Source: Halobacteriales archaeon (GTDB taxonomy: Archaea; Halobacteriota; Halobacteria; Halobacteriales; Hikarchaeaceae). From it: DNA of 15,118 nucleotides. The translations under genes were made by a program, and so were the position numbers. The notes under the pieces are model-generated. The model saw only the letters and a list, made by a program, of their open reading frames with translations, made no database searches and was not told where the DNA came from. The stretch covers positions 1 to 15,118 of the forward strand of contig JAPYRM010000008.1 of assembly GCA_029941175.1 (NCBI GenBank), written 5' to 3'. This document shows, piece by piece, positions 1-7,252 of this stretch; the stretch's first letter is position 1; every line of letters begins with the position of its first letter.

Positions 1-1130
1 GAAGGGGGGCTAGTGGAATACCAAGATAACATAGTTGCATCTCGTTCTATAACTTCGTAGAGTCCTGAAAGTTGGGCTTCTGTGAGTGAATTTCCTATTG
101 CGAGACCAGTGGTTATTGCGGGTTTATAGTATTCAGAAGGGGGGGGAAATACGGCAAAGTCTACAGGCAACAAAACTTTTTTATTAGAATAGAGATTGAC
201 TCCATCGACCCAATCTATCGATTCGCCTTCGTAAAGGTCGGGAGATGGTTGGACAAAAGAAGAAGGTGAGATGGAATCTTTGAGACTAGAAGTGGAACCA
301 GATATAAATGAATTAGAATTATAAACTCCAGAACTATATCGCTCTAGAGCTTCACCGATTGTTTTAATAAAAGCTTGATCCCAATTAATAGCCACCCCGG
401 CAGATTGCTTTCTGACTGACTGTGTAGTAAAAGAAGTTGTATCACATAAATTTGCTAAATAATAAGGAGCTGGGAAAGACTCTGCTTCGGAAATTGTATT
501 GATAATTCCGATGCGCTCATCGATTGCATACTCTGCCCGTTCTGTGACGTTTCCAGAAAGGCAAGGAAACGAAGAGTGGTCATTGGAAGGACAAGTTGGG
601 ATTGGGAGTAAAAGTCTCTGAGTGATAGCATTGCTCTCATTGTTGATTTTTTCTATGGAGAAGTCTGAAATCTCAAATACATGGCTGTGGGTCATGGTAG
701 AATTGGATAGAAAAGTCACCAAATACGCGGAAAGAGACCCAAGTAGGGATTCAAAGGAAGAGGAAATAGAAATAAGAGATTCGGAATTGAATTCTTCTAT
801 AGCGGATAAATTTGATTTTACCCTAGTTTGAAGACAGGAATAGCATGCAGTGGTAGAATCAAATAGAGAAATTGAACCGAGTACAGAAGGAATAGTATGA
901 CCTCCGACACCTCCAAGTTCTATTGCCATCCAACTTGTGTTTATATTTTTATTTACTTTGTCAAAAAGTGGAGATCCAACATGATCAACCGCCAAGACAA
1001 TAGAAAATTCTTTTAATTTAGATTTGGAAATGGATTCCGGAGAGATGGAGATGGCAGACATTCCAGATTGCTGGAGTGCAAATGCGAGGGAAGTGGAAGT
1101 ATGACCGTTCCCGATAAGACCTATTTTCAC
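1..1130 (-). CDS. YcaO-domain cyclodehydratase with N-terminal E1-like domain (C-terminus cut by window edge)
   Basis: About 376 codons are visible, read from a GTG at 1130 to the left edge with no stop. Residues 1-90 start like a Rossmann/E1-like domain (KIGLIGNGH, then ELGGVGGHTI near 71-80). C96 and C99 form a CxxC, and C180/C190 may complete a zinc site, as in the precursor-binding half of fused azoline-forming enzymes. From about residue 200 the YcaO fold begins. S243-A-G then E260/E263/R264 (GEALERYSSG) and E359/E362/R363 (YEVIERDA) match the conserved YcaO ATP-binding residues. YcaO enzymes use ATP to activate peptide amide bonds for azoline or thioamide formation. GTG is chosen because it opens the first beta strand and the frame has a stop 15 nt upstream. 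It lies 25 nt behind the TbsP-like gene and is probably co-transcribed. Substrate is unknown; no precursor peptide is evident nearby. Family confident, chemistry not. Confidence 0.85.
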   Translation of the reverse strand, partial: MKIGLIGNGHTSTSLAFALQQSGMSAISISPESISKSKLKEFSIVLAVDHVGSPLFDKVNKNINTSWMAIELGGVGGHTIPSVLGSISLFDSTTACYSCLQTRVKSNLSAIEEFNSESLISISSSFESLLGSLSAYLVTFLSNSTMTHSHVFEISDFSIEKINNESNAITQRLLLPIPTCPSNDHSSFPCLSGNVTERAEYAIDERIGIINTISEAESFPAPYYLANLCDTTSFTTQSVRKQSAGVAINWDQAFIKTIGEALERYSSGVYNSNSFISGSTSSLKDSISPSSFVQPSPDLYEGESIDWVDGVNLYSNKKVLLPVDFAVFPPPSEYYKPAITTGLAIGNSLTEAQLSGLYEVIERDATMLSWYSTSPP

Positions 1131-1155
1131 GTTATAACTTGTGCATCACAGATGT

Positions 1156-1977
1156 TTATCCATTGCGAGGGAGCAATTCTGTTGCTGCAGTTAATAATTT
1201 TTCGAGGGGGCAAGTTTCGAGTAGAGGGTGGTTTAGTCGAAGACGTAGACGGGGCCTTCCCACATTGACTGGAACGGTTTCGGTGGTAATCAAATTTAGC
1301 TGCTCTAATAGTTGTTTGGTTCGTGAAAAAGTTGCCCTGCTTGCTAGACCTATGTCCTCTCCCCAGCGCGACAGGTCATATAGAAGGATTTGGTTTCGTG
1401 CTGCTATTAACAGGCTCAATGCAACTTCATCGAGGAAATCATAGCTAGATGGTAGTTTTTGAAGAGAAAGAAGGGCGATAGCAAAATCGGACTTAATAGT
1501 ACTTCCAAATTTAGATTGGAGTGAATCTAGAACGAGAGAAAAGGGAGGAGTTGCGATATGAAAAGGTACAGATTGAGACCACAGATTATTGTAGAAAGTG
1601 TAGACATCTTCTGTTATCGGTTGGGAGGGGGTGGTAAGTGTTAAGGTAGAATTTCCGGCATTTATTATAGTAATGAGGGAGTTGCTAGTTAGCAATAATT
1701 CATTCTTGGGTAAGATCTCTGCAGTTCGGAGTTCCAAGAGCCCAGTACTAGATAGTTCGGAGATATAGCTAGCGGTAATAAAATCATTTGTTGTTTCTTT
1801 AATAGTAGGCCCATCGGATAATATTCTGATGGAAGGGGGATTAAGCGAAGTGAATAACAGATTGGTTATAGAGGTGATTAATCGTTTGGAAGGCCCAATC
1901 ACGAAAACTTGTCCAGTGTTTTTAGAAAAAAGTGTTTGTAACGTAGAGTCCAAATTGCGATTGGAGATAGAATCCAT
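1156..1977 (-). CDS. TbsP-like winged-helix transcriptional regulator
   Basis: The protein has 273 aa. Its C-terminal part carries a winged helix: residues 198-245 include WGEDIGLASRATFSRTK (205-221) followed by a GRPRLRLRL wing (240-248). The block DEVALSLLIAARNQILLYDL (183-202) precedes it. From memory this arrangement is the hallmark of the haloarchaeal TbsP family (DUF5821). TbsP was described as acting with TrmB on glycolysis/gluconeogenesis genes such as gapII in Haloferax. The N-terminal ~180 residues resemble the family's ligand- or partner-binding region, with no catalytic motif visible. The start ATG at 1977 has a TATA-like element centred 31 nt upstream and no Shine-Dalgarno, so it looks leaderless or nearly so. 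The YcaO gene starts 25 nt after its stop, suggesting one transcript. Family assignment is from recall; the target genes here are unknown. Confidence 0.75.
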   Translation of the reverse strand: MDSISNRNLDSTLQTLFSKNTGQVFVIGPSKRLITSITNLLFTSLNPPSIRILSDGPTIKETTNDFITASYISELSSTGLLELRTAEILPKNELLLTSNSLITIINAGNSTLTLTTPSQPITEDVYTFYNNLWSQSVPFHIATPPFSLVLDSLQSKFGSTIKSDFAIALLSLQKLPSSYDFLDEVALSLLIAARNQILLYDLSRWGEDIGLASRATFSRTKQLLEQLNLITTETVPVNVGRPRLRLRLNHPLLETCPLEKLLTAATELLPRNG

Positions 1978-2002
1978 TTTTCGTGAAAGGACTATTGGTT
2001 TT

Positions 2003-2013
2003 CAAATATTTAC
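2003..2013 (-). promoter_or_regulatory. TATA-like element for the TbsP-like gene
   Basis: On the minus strand this reads gtaaatatttg, centred about 31 nt before the ATG at 1977. It lies in the 113-nt spacer between valS and the regulator gene and implies a transcript starting close to the start codon. Seen by eye only. Confidence 0.4.
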
Positions 2014-2090
2014 TTGTTTTGACTTAAACGAGATGGACAAACTTGGGAGATTGGTTGAAAGGGACAGTTATAGAATTGTATCAATTTGGG

Positions 2091-4709
2091 TCAAAGATGA
2101 AGTAAAATTGTGGCATGTGGAACTGTAAGAACATTAACTTCTTTTCCTTCATCTGTTTGATATTCTTCTATGAGTTTAATCGCGTTTTGGCTTATCGAGA
2201 TTTCAGAATCATCTATTACGAGAGTGAGAATACCATTCGTCTCAAGTTGGAGTTTTATTTCAGATAGGGGTAACTTCTTTATTGCAGAGACAACAGTATC
2301 TGATTTTTCACGGAAAATGGGACCGATCAAACTATAATCTATTTCGATATCAGAAGGTACAAGAATAAGATCGGGTTTTCCAGATTTTAAAGAAACGGGG
2401 GCGTTAATCGCAGCAGATAGATCTAATGTATCGATTGATTCTTGTCCTTGAACATAAAGTTCCACATTGTTTATTTTTTCATTAAGCGCCAAACCAGAAT
2501 TTGCTTTCCAAGAACGAACGCTTTGGGCTATGTCTATTACGAGCTCTCCAGAAAAACCGATATCGGGTGCGTCGGGGATGGGAATAGGCCAAGGGGATTT
2601 ATGTACGCTATTGGTTGTTTGAGGAAGTCGGGAATACAATTCTTCGGAAATAAAGGGAGTAAAAGGAGATAACATTACAATGAGTGAGTGTAATGTAATA
2701 TATAGCGTGTGGAGTGCCGCGGATTTTTCTGGAGTTTGTTCACCATAAATACGTCCTTTGACTAACTCAATGTAATTATCGGCAAGGTCGTGCCAAATGA
2801 AATCTCTTAATTTTCTCAATGCAGAATCGAATCGATAGTGATCCATGTCTTGTGACACTTCCGTTATCAAAGAATTGAGTTTAGAAAATAGCCACCAGTC
2901 AGCATTTCGATAGGCTGGGTTTTGCAAAGAAGGCAAATCATTGTAAAAATGAGTTGATGAAAAGCGAACGATGTTCCATAGTTTTGTTAAGAAACGAGAT
3001 GCACTAATAACTTCTTTCCATTGGAACTGGATATCGCTCCCAGGATGACCGCCTAAAGCTATTGCTTGTCTAAATGCATCTGCAGAATATTCTTCGATGA
3101 CCTCACTTGGTTGGACAAAATTATTTCGAGATTTTGACATTTTATAACCATCGTCTCCAAAAACCATTCCATTAATAAGAGCTTCTTTCCAAGGTTTTTT
3201 TCCCACTATTGCTGCAGTTCTTAATATAGTGTAGAATGCCCAAGTTCGGATGATATCATGTCCCTGTTCACGGAGTGAAGTTGGGGTAAAGGTATTTTTT
3301 GGCCAGCCACGAATATAGAGAGGAGTTATTGAAGAATCCATCCAAGTATCCATTACATCTGTTTCGGGTGTCCAAGCGGAAGAACCGCAATTTGGGCAGT
3401 TGCCGATGGAGGGATTAGTTTCTGTAGGATCTATCGGCAAATCATTTTCTTGTGCCATAGCAATATAATCGCAAGAAGAACAAAACCATGCAGGGATGGG
3501 AGTGGCAAATACGCGCTGACGGCTAATGACCCAATCCCAATCCATACTTTCTGTCCATTCTTTTAATCGGAGAAACATGTGTGCCGGGATCCAATCTATA
3601 GATTCGGCTTTTTCGAGTATGCCTTTGGAATCTACTTTTACAAACCACTGCTCACGGCTCAAAATTTCAATTGGAGTGTCACAACGCCAACAAACGCCAA
3701 CAGATTGGTCTGTTTTTTCGCTTTTGATTAGATGGCCTTTTTCGGATAAAGAAGTTACAATTGCACCTTTGGCCTCGTTAATTGTTAGTCCGGCATAATC
3801 ACCAGCTAGTTCTCCAAGATGACCATCTTCTGTGAAAACGTCGCGAAGTGGTAGATTGTATTTGGCCCACCAAGAAACATCTTGCTTATCTCCAAAAGTA
3901 CAGATCATAACAGCACCAGTACCAAATTCGGGATCTACCGAATCATCTGCGAATAAGTGAATTTCGTGTTCGAATAGTGGAACTTTGAATACTTTGTCAT
4001 GTGCCCAGGAATAGCGAGAATCATCGGGATTGACAGCTATAGCAACGCATGCTGGCAATAATTCGGGGCGAGTGGTGGCTATTTGAATATCTTTTTCCAT
4101 AGTTCCAGAGAATGTCAGATAATGGAGATTGGCTTCGCGGTCGAGAGTTTCTACTTCGGCATCGGCAATTGCTGTTTCACACCTAGGGCACCAATTTACG
4201 GGGTGTTCGCCCCGATAGATCTGACCCTGTGAATGCATTTTGAGAAAGGATAATTGAGTTGTTCCCCAGAAGGAAGGGTCCATGGTTCTGAATTCACGAT
4301 TCCAATCCTGAGAAAATCCTAAATCCAACATGACCTGTTTCATAGATTGTATTTGTTTTTCTGTGTATTCAGAACACATTTTTCGGAATACATCGCGGGG
4401 GATTTCGGTGCGATGGACATCGTTATTCTCTTCTACTTTAACTTCTGTGGGCAATCCGTGACAGTCCCAACCTTGGGGGAATAAAACGTCATATCCTTGA
4501 AGCCGATGGTAGCGAGCTGCAAAGTCCATATAACACCAACCGAGTGAATTTCCAATATGGAAATTTCCGGTGGGGTAGGGCGGAGGAGTATCAATTACAT
4601 AATCTTCTGCCCCGGTGTCTTCGTAACGATATAATTGGGATTTAAACCAGTGGTCTCTCCACTTAGGTTCGATTTCTTTTGGATTATAAAGTTCTGGAAA
4701 ATCAATCAT
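2091..4709 (-). CDS. valS: Valyl-tRNA synthetase
   Basis: This 872-aa protein charges tRNA-Val with valine in the cytoplasm. It is a class Ia enzyme with the HIGH-type signature HIGN at residues 51-54, preceded by TPPPYPTGNF, and KMSKS at 523-527 (GYKMSKSRNN). The CP1 editing domain is indicated by ATTRPELLPACVAIAV, and several CxxC pairs (WCPRC, VCWRC, FCSSC, NCPNC) look like the zinc knuckles common in archaeal ValRS. GWDCHGLPTE and MDTWMDSSITPLY are typical of ValS rather than IleS. Length fits archaeal ValRS. The ATG at 4709 opens a normal N-terminus. I see no good TATA at the expected distance, so it may be read from the gnd promoter 49 nt upstream or from an atypical one. Confidence 0.98.
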   Translation of the reverse strand: MIDFPELYNPKEIEPKWRDHWFKSQLYRYEDTGAEDYVIDTPPPYPTGNFHIGNSLGWCYMDFAARYHRLQGYDVLFPQGWDCHGLPTEVKVEENNDVHRTEIPRDVFRKMCSEYTEKQIQSMKQVMLDLGFSQDWNREFRTMDPSFWGTTQLSFLKMHSQGQIYRGEHPVNWCPRCETAIADAEVETLDREANLHYLTFSGTMEKDIQIATTRPELLPACVAIAVNPDDSRYSWAHDKVFKVPLFEHEIHLFADDSVDPEFGTGAVMICTFGDKQDVSWWAKYNLPLRDVFTEDGHLGELAGDYAGLTINEAKGAIVTSLSEKGHLIKSEKTDQSVGVCWRCDTPIEILSREQWFVKVDSKGILEKAESIDWIPAHMFLRLKEWTESMDWDWVISRQRVFATPIPAWFCSSCDYIAMAQENDLPIDPTETNPSIGNCPNCGSSAWTPETDVMDTWMDSSITPLYIRGWPKNTFTPTSLREQGHDIIRTWAFYTILRTAAIVGKKPWKEALINGMVFGDDGYKMSKSRNNFVQPSEVIEEYSADAFRQAIALGGHPGSDIQFQWKEVISASRFLTKLWNIVRFSSTHFYNDLPSLQNPAYRNADWWLFSKLNSLITEVSQDMDHYRFDSALRKLRDFIWHDLADNYIELVKGRIYGEQTPEKSAALHTLYITLHSLIVMLSPFTPFISEELYSRLPQTTNSVHKSPWPIPIPDAPDIGFSGELVIDIAQSVRSWKANSGLALNEKINNVELYVQGQESIDTLDLSAAINAPVSLKSGKPDLILVPSDIEIDYSLIGPIFREKSDTVVSAIKKLPLSEIKLQLETNGILTLVIDDSEISISQNAIKLIEEYQTDEGKEVNVLTVPHATILLHL

Positions 4710-4747
4710 AGCTAACTTCTGTTAAAAATACGTCAAATGAGTAATCG

Positions 4748-4753
4748 AAAAAA
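4748..4753 (-). terminator. Oligo-T tract after gnd
   Basis: A run of six T on the minus strand begins 5 nt after the gnd stop codon. Archaeal intrinsic terminators are often simple T-tracts, so some transcripts may end here before valS. It is a short tract and read-through is possible. Confidence 0.35.
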
Positions 4754-4758
4754 TTCTT

Positions 4759-5784
4759 CTATTTTTTTTCATGGTGTCCTCCGAACATGAATCTCATCGC
4801 AGAAAGAATTTTATCGGCGAATGGGCTCGATGCCTGAGAATTGAATCTAGCAAATAAAGCAGCAGATAAGGCAGGAGCAGGGACGCCTAAATCGACGGCT
4901 GTGTTGATAGTCCAACGCCCTTCTCCACTATCCGAAACCTTTCCAGAATAATTACCTAGCTCTGGAGAGTCTCTAAGCGCAGCTGCGGTAAGATCTAGTA
5001 GCCAAGAACCAACTACACTGCCCCGACGCCATAATTCTGCTACTTCTGCCACATTTAGATCATATTGATAGTTTTGAGGATCTTCCATGGGTGCTGTTTC
5101 GGCATCGATGCCAACATATTCTTTGCCTTTATTGGCGGATTTGAGAATATTAAATCCTTCAGCGTAAGATTGCATAATTCCATATTCTACGCCATTATGA
5201 ACCATTTTAACGAAATGTCCGGCACCCCAGGGACCACAATGTAACCATCCATTCTCTGCAGGAGTAATAGTAGAATCGGGTCGGGTTCGATTGATGGAAT
5301 CCATGTCAGGAGAAAGAGCGTCGAAAATGGGTTTACAATAATGTACGTCTTCGTCTGTCCCCCCTATCATAAGGCAATATCCCCGATCCAATCCCCAGAC
5401 GCCGCCGGAAGTGCCACAATCGATATATCCAATATTTTGATCAGATAGACGAATTCCGCGGTCCCTGCTATGTTTAAAATTACTATTCCCATGATCGATG
5501 ATAACATCTCCAGGGCGTACGTGGAGGAGAAGTTCAGATAGAGTAGCATCAACAGATCCAGCGGGAATGACCATGAGGAAAACACTTTTTGAATCGGTGG
5601 TATCATGGACGGAAGTTACTAGCGTTTCGATGTCGTCCGCATACCCATCTATAGCGCCGTCTTCAAAGAGTTTCTTGGCCGCCTCTACATTTCGTCGATA
5701 CCCCCAAACTTCATGGCCGTTGTTGCGCAAACGGCGAGACATATACTCGCCCATTCTACCGAGTCCTATGACTCCAACTTTCAT
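4759..5784 (-). CDS. gnd: 6-phosphogluconate dehydrogenase, decarboxylating (short type)
   Basis: The enzyme oxidises and decarboxylates 6-phosphogluconate to ribulose 5-phosphate in the oxidative pentose phosphate pathway. The 341-aa protein begins with the dinucleotide loop GLGRMG (residues 7-12), then R30-R31 at the end of the second strand. R31 lines up with the Arg that contacts the NADP 2'-phosphate in classical 6PGDH, which hints at NADP use. SGG at 126-128 and the catalytic block HFVKMVHNGVEYG (190-202, with K193, N197, E200) are intact. It is slightly longer than the ~300-aa short forms, with extra residues around 158-182, and much shorter than the ~470-aa classical enzyme. A TATA-like element sits 25 nt before the ATG. 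It follows the ferredoxin gene on the same strand, with a 58-nt gap. Confidence 0.95.
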   Translation of the reverse strand: MKVGVIGLGRMGEYMSRRLRNNGHEVWGYRRNVEAAKKLFEDGAIDGYADDIETLVTSVHDTTDSKSVFLMVIPAGSVDATLSELLLHVRPGDVIIDHGNSNFKHSRDRGIRLSDQNIGYIDCGTSGGVWGLDRGYCLMIGGTDEDVHYCKPIFDALSPDMDSINRTRPDSTITPAENGWLHCGPWGAGHFVKMVHNGVEYGIMQSYAEGFNILKSANKGKEYVGIDAETAPMEDPQNYQYDLNVAEVAELWRRGSVVGSWLLDLTAAALRDSPELGNYSGKVSDSGEGRWTINTAVDLGVPAPALSAALFARFNSQASSPFADKILSAMRFMFGGHHEKK

Positions 5785-5803
5785 GTGTTATCTTTGTAGA
5801 CAA

Positions 5804-5813
5804 GTTAACTTAA
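5804..5813 (-). promoter_or_regulatory. TATA-like element for gnd
   Basis: The minus strand reads cttaagttaac across this site, centred about 25 nt before the gnd ATG. No Shine-Dalgarno is present, so a leaderless transcript is likely. Confidence 0.45.
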
Positions 5814-5842
5814 GGATGATTACTCGATTCTATGGAATAGAT

Positions 5843-6421
5843 CTAAGGAGATTCACTAGTTTCGAGGTGAAGGTCGGATATAGGATAAGCAACACAAGTA
5901 AGAGCATATCCAGAATCTAGCTCATCGGGAGATAGCATTTCTTGCCCATCGTGGAAAACAAAGTCGGATGCAGGCCCATTTGTAATTTTTCCCCCACAAG
6001 AGAGACATTGACCTTCTCGACAGGCATACGGCAGATCCCATCCTTGTTCTTCTCCAGCTTCAAGTAGGGTTTGGTTTTCTCGAATTTCCAAAGAAATGCC
6101 CTCTTTAACATACTCAATTTTAAACACTTTAGCATCACTATCAGAGATATTTTGGGGACTATGTTGAGAAGAATCATCTAGGACAGATACGGTCTCTTCG
6201 GAGGAAGAATCAGTTGTAATAGATGCTCCAACTACTACAGCTCCGGCAGCCCTACTCATTGGTTCTGGGAAAGTTGTCTCGGAAAAAGTCAAAGCTCTTT
6301 GCGCTAGAATGGATTGAGCTATATCTTCTTTGGGTTGCCATTGTTGCCCTTTGGAAAAATGGAGACCTGCAAACGCTACGGTGAGGAAGACTCCGATGGC
6401 CATACCCATTAAACCAACCAT
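5843..6421 (-). CDS. Membrane-anchored plant-type 2Fe-2S ferredoxin
   Basis: The 192-aa protein starts with one hydrophobic helix (residues 2-20, GLMGMAIGVFLTVAFAG) that would anchor it in the membrane. A low-complexity Ser/Asp-rich linker (about 68-96) follows, then a C-terminal plant-type ferredoxin domain (about 98-188). The cluster ligands are C134, C139, C142 (CREGQCLSC) and C176 (LTCVAYP). The domain would carry electrons on a 2Fe-2S cluster at the membrane surface; partners are unknown. From memory, the segment LLEAGEEQGWDLPYAC and the ending LETSESP closely resemble haloarchaeal ferredoxins of similar build. A TATA-like site lies 25 nt before the ATG and no Shine-Dalgarno is seen. It is divergent from the glutamine amidotransferase gene and upstream of gnd. 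Which side of the membrane carries the domain cannot be read from sequence. Confidence 0.92.
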   Translation of the reverse strand: MVGLMGMAIGVFLTVAFAGLHFSKGQQWQPKEDIAQSILAQRALTFSETTFPEPMSRAAGAVVVGASITTDSSSEETVSVLDDSSQHSPQNISDSDAKVFKIEYVKEGISLEIRENQTLLEAGEEQGWDLPYACREGQCLSCGGKITNGPASDFVFHDGQEMLSPDELDSGYALTCVAYPISDLHLETSESP

Positions 6422-6440
6422 ATTTCGGGTTATGGACGGC

Positions 6441-6450
6441 TAGTTTAAGG
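6441..6450 (-). promoter_or_regulatory. TATA-like element for the ferredoxin gene
   Basis: The core cttaaac on the minus strand is centred 25 nt before the ATG at 6421, the spacing expected for a leaderless archaeal transcript. Confidence 0.45.
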
Positions 6451-6513
6451 CGGTTTTGATCCCGAGTCATAAAAGGAATGTATGAATTTTGGAAATATGT
6501 CTCAAAGGGAATG

Positions 6514-6523
6514 GATAAATTTA
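6514..6523 (+). promoter_or_regulatory. TATA-like element for the glutamine amidotransferase gene
   Basis: The site gataaattta is centred about 33 nt before the ATG at 6551. It lies inside the longer open frame that begins at 6482, which argues that the longer frame is not the true start. Confidence 0.4.
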
Positions 6524-6550
6524 TTGGGGACGATTGTTGTGCAGAGATCA

Positions 6551-7252
6551 ATGGAAAGATTGCAAGTAGCCGTTTTGGATGCGTCTTATAATGATGGCCA
6601 CGCTCGCAGGAACTTTAGAAGGGAGATAGGAGTAGAAACTATCGAGTTTGATGTTACAAGAGGGGACTTACCAAAAAATTTTGATTTTGATGCAATTGTT
6701 GTGACGGGGTCCCGTGCTTCCGTATATTGGGAAGACGAATGGATTGAAGAATTAATGAAATGGCTTGGAGAATCAGTTGAGAGAGAAATTCCCCACCTTG
6801 GCGTATGTTTTGGTCACCAGATTCTGGCAGTTGCATTAGGAGGTAAGGTTGAATCAATGGGAGATTTTGAAATTGGATATAATGAAATCCAACAAGTGGG
6901 AGAAAATAAGCTTTTAGAAGGAATTCCAGAGAGGTTTGTCTCGTTTTCTACCCATGGGGATGCTGTTACGAAAATTCCACCCGGGTCGCTGCTTATTGCA
7001 AAAAATGAATATGGAATACAAGGATGGAATAAAGGAAATATTTGGACCGTTCAATTCCATCCAGAATACGATTTAAAGACGATTAAAGATACTACACCAA
7101 AAAAAGAAGGTCCACTTATTCCTCGTACGAAAATTGAAAAAATATTAGCAGAATCGACGAAAGTCATGTATTATAAAATAAGTGAAACCAAGCGGCTTTT
7201 TGATAATTTTATAAAATTGGCAGGGGAGAGGAGGCAACATGGAACAAATTAA
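6551..7252 (+). CDS. Class I glutamine amidotransferase (GMP synthase GATase-like)
   Basis: From the ATG at 6551 the protein is 233 aa. The nucleophile elbow is GVCFGHQ with C86, and H170 and E172 (QFHPEYD) complete the Cys-His-Glu triad of class I glutaminases. It would hydrolyse glutamine and pass ammonia to a partner or directly to a substrate. The open frame extends 23 codons upstream to 6482. I prefer 6551 because the family begins just before AVLDAS, the extension looks non-coding, and a TATA-like element lies within the extension. Sequence such as NFRREI, VVTGSRASVYW and KRLFDNF near the C-terminus recalls a haloarchaeal family of unknown substrate. The 3' end overlaps glmM by 14 nt, so the two are co-transcribed. 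There is no fused synthetase domain; it is not full GMP synthase. Confidence 0.9.
   Translation: MERLQVAVLDASYNDGHARRNFRREIGVETIEFDVTRGDLPKNFDFDAIVVTGSRASVYWEDEWIEELMKWLGESVEREIPHLGVCFGHQILAVALGGKVESMGDFEIGYNEIQQVGENKLLEGIPERFVSFSTHGDAVTKIPPGSLLIAKNEYGIQGWNKGNIWTVQFHPEYDLKTIKDTTPKKEGPLIPRTKIEKILAESTKVMYYKISETKRLFDNFIKLAGERRQHGTN
7225..7234 (+). promoter_or_regulatory. Strong Shine-Dalgarno for glmM
   Basis: The purine run ggagaggagg ends four bases before the glmM ATG at 7239, inside the end of the upstream gene. This is one of the few clear Shine-Dalgarno sites in the window. It fits an internal operon gene, in contrast with the leaderless first genes. Confidence 0.7.

Noticed and set aside
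455..831. Two short frames (455-640 minus, 622-831 plus) near the left edge
   Set aside because: Both are out-of-frame readings within the continuous YcaO gene, which is open from 1130 to position 1 on the minus strand.
3526..3798. Open frames of 60-140 codons opposite valS, gnd, alaS and other genes
   Set aside because: They lie opposite or out of frame with strongly recognised genes, have no family motifs, and follow from the codon bias of the true gene.
6482..6550. In-frame 23-codon extension of the amidotransferase gene
   Set aside because: The extra residues do not fit the family, and a TATA-like element lies within them at 6514-6523, so the ATG at 6551 is preferred.
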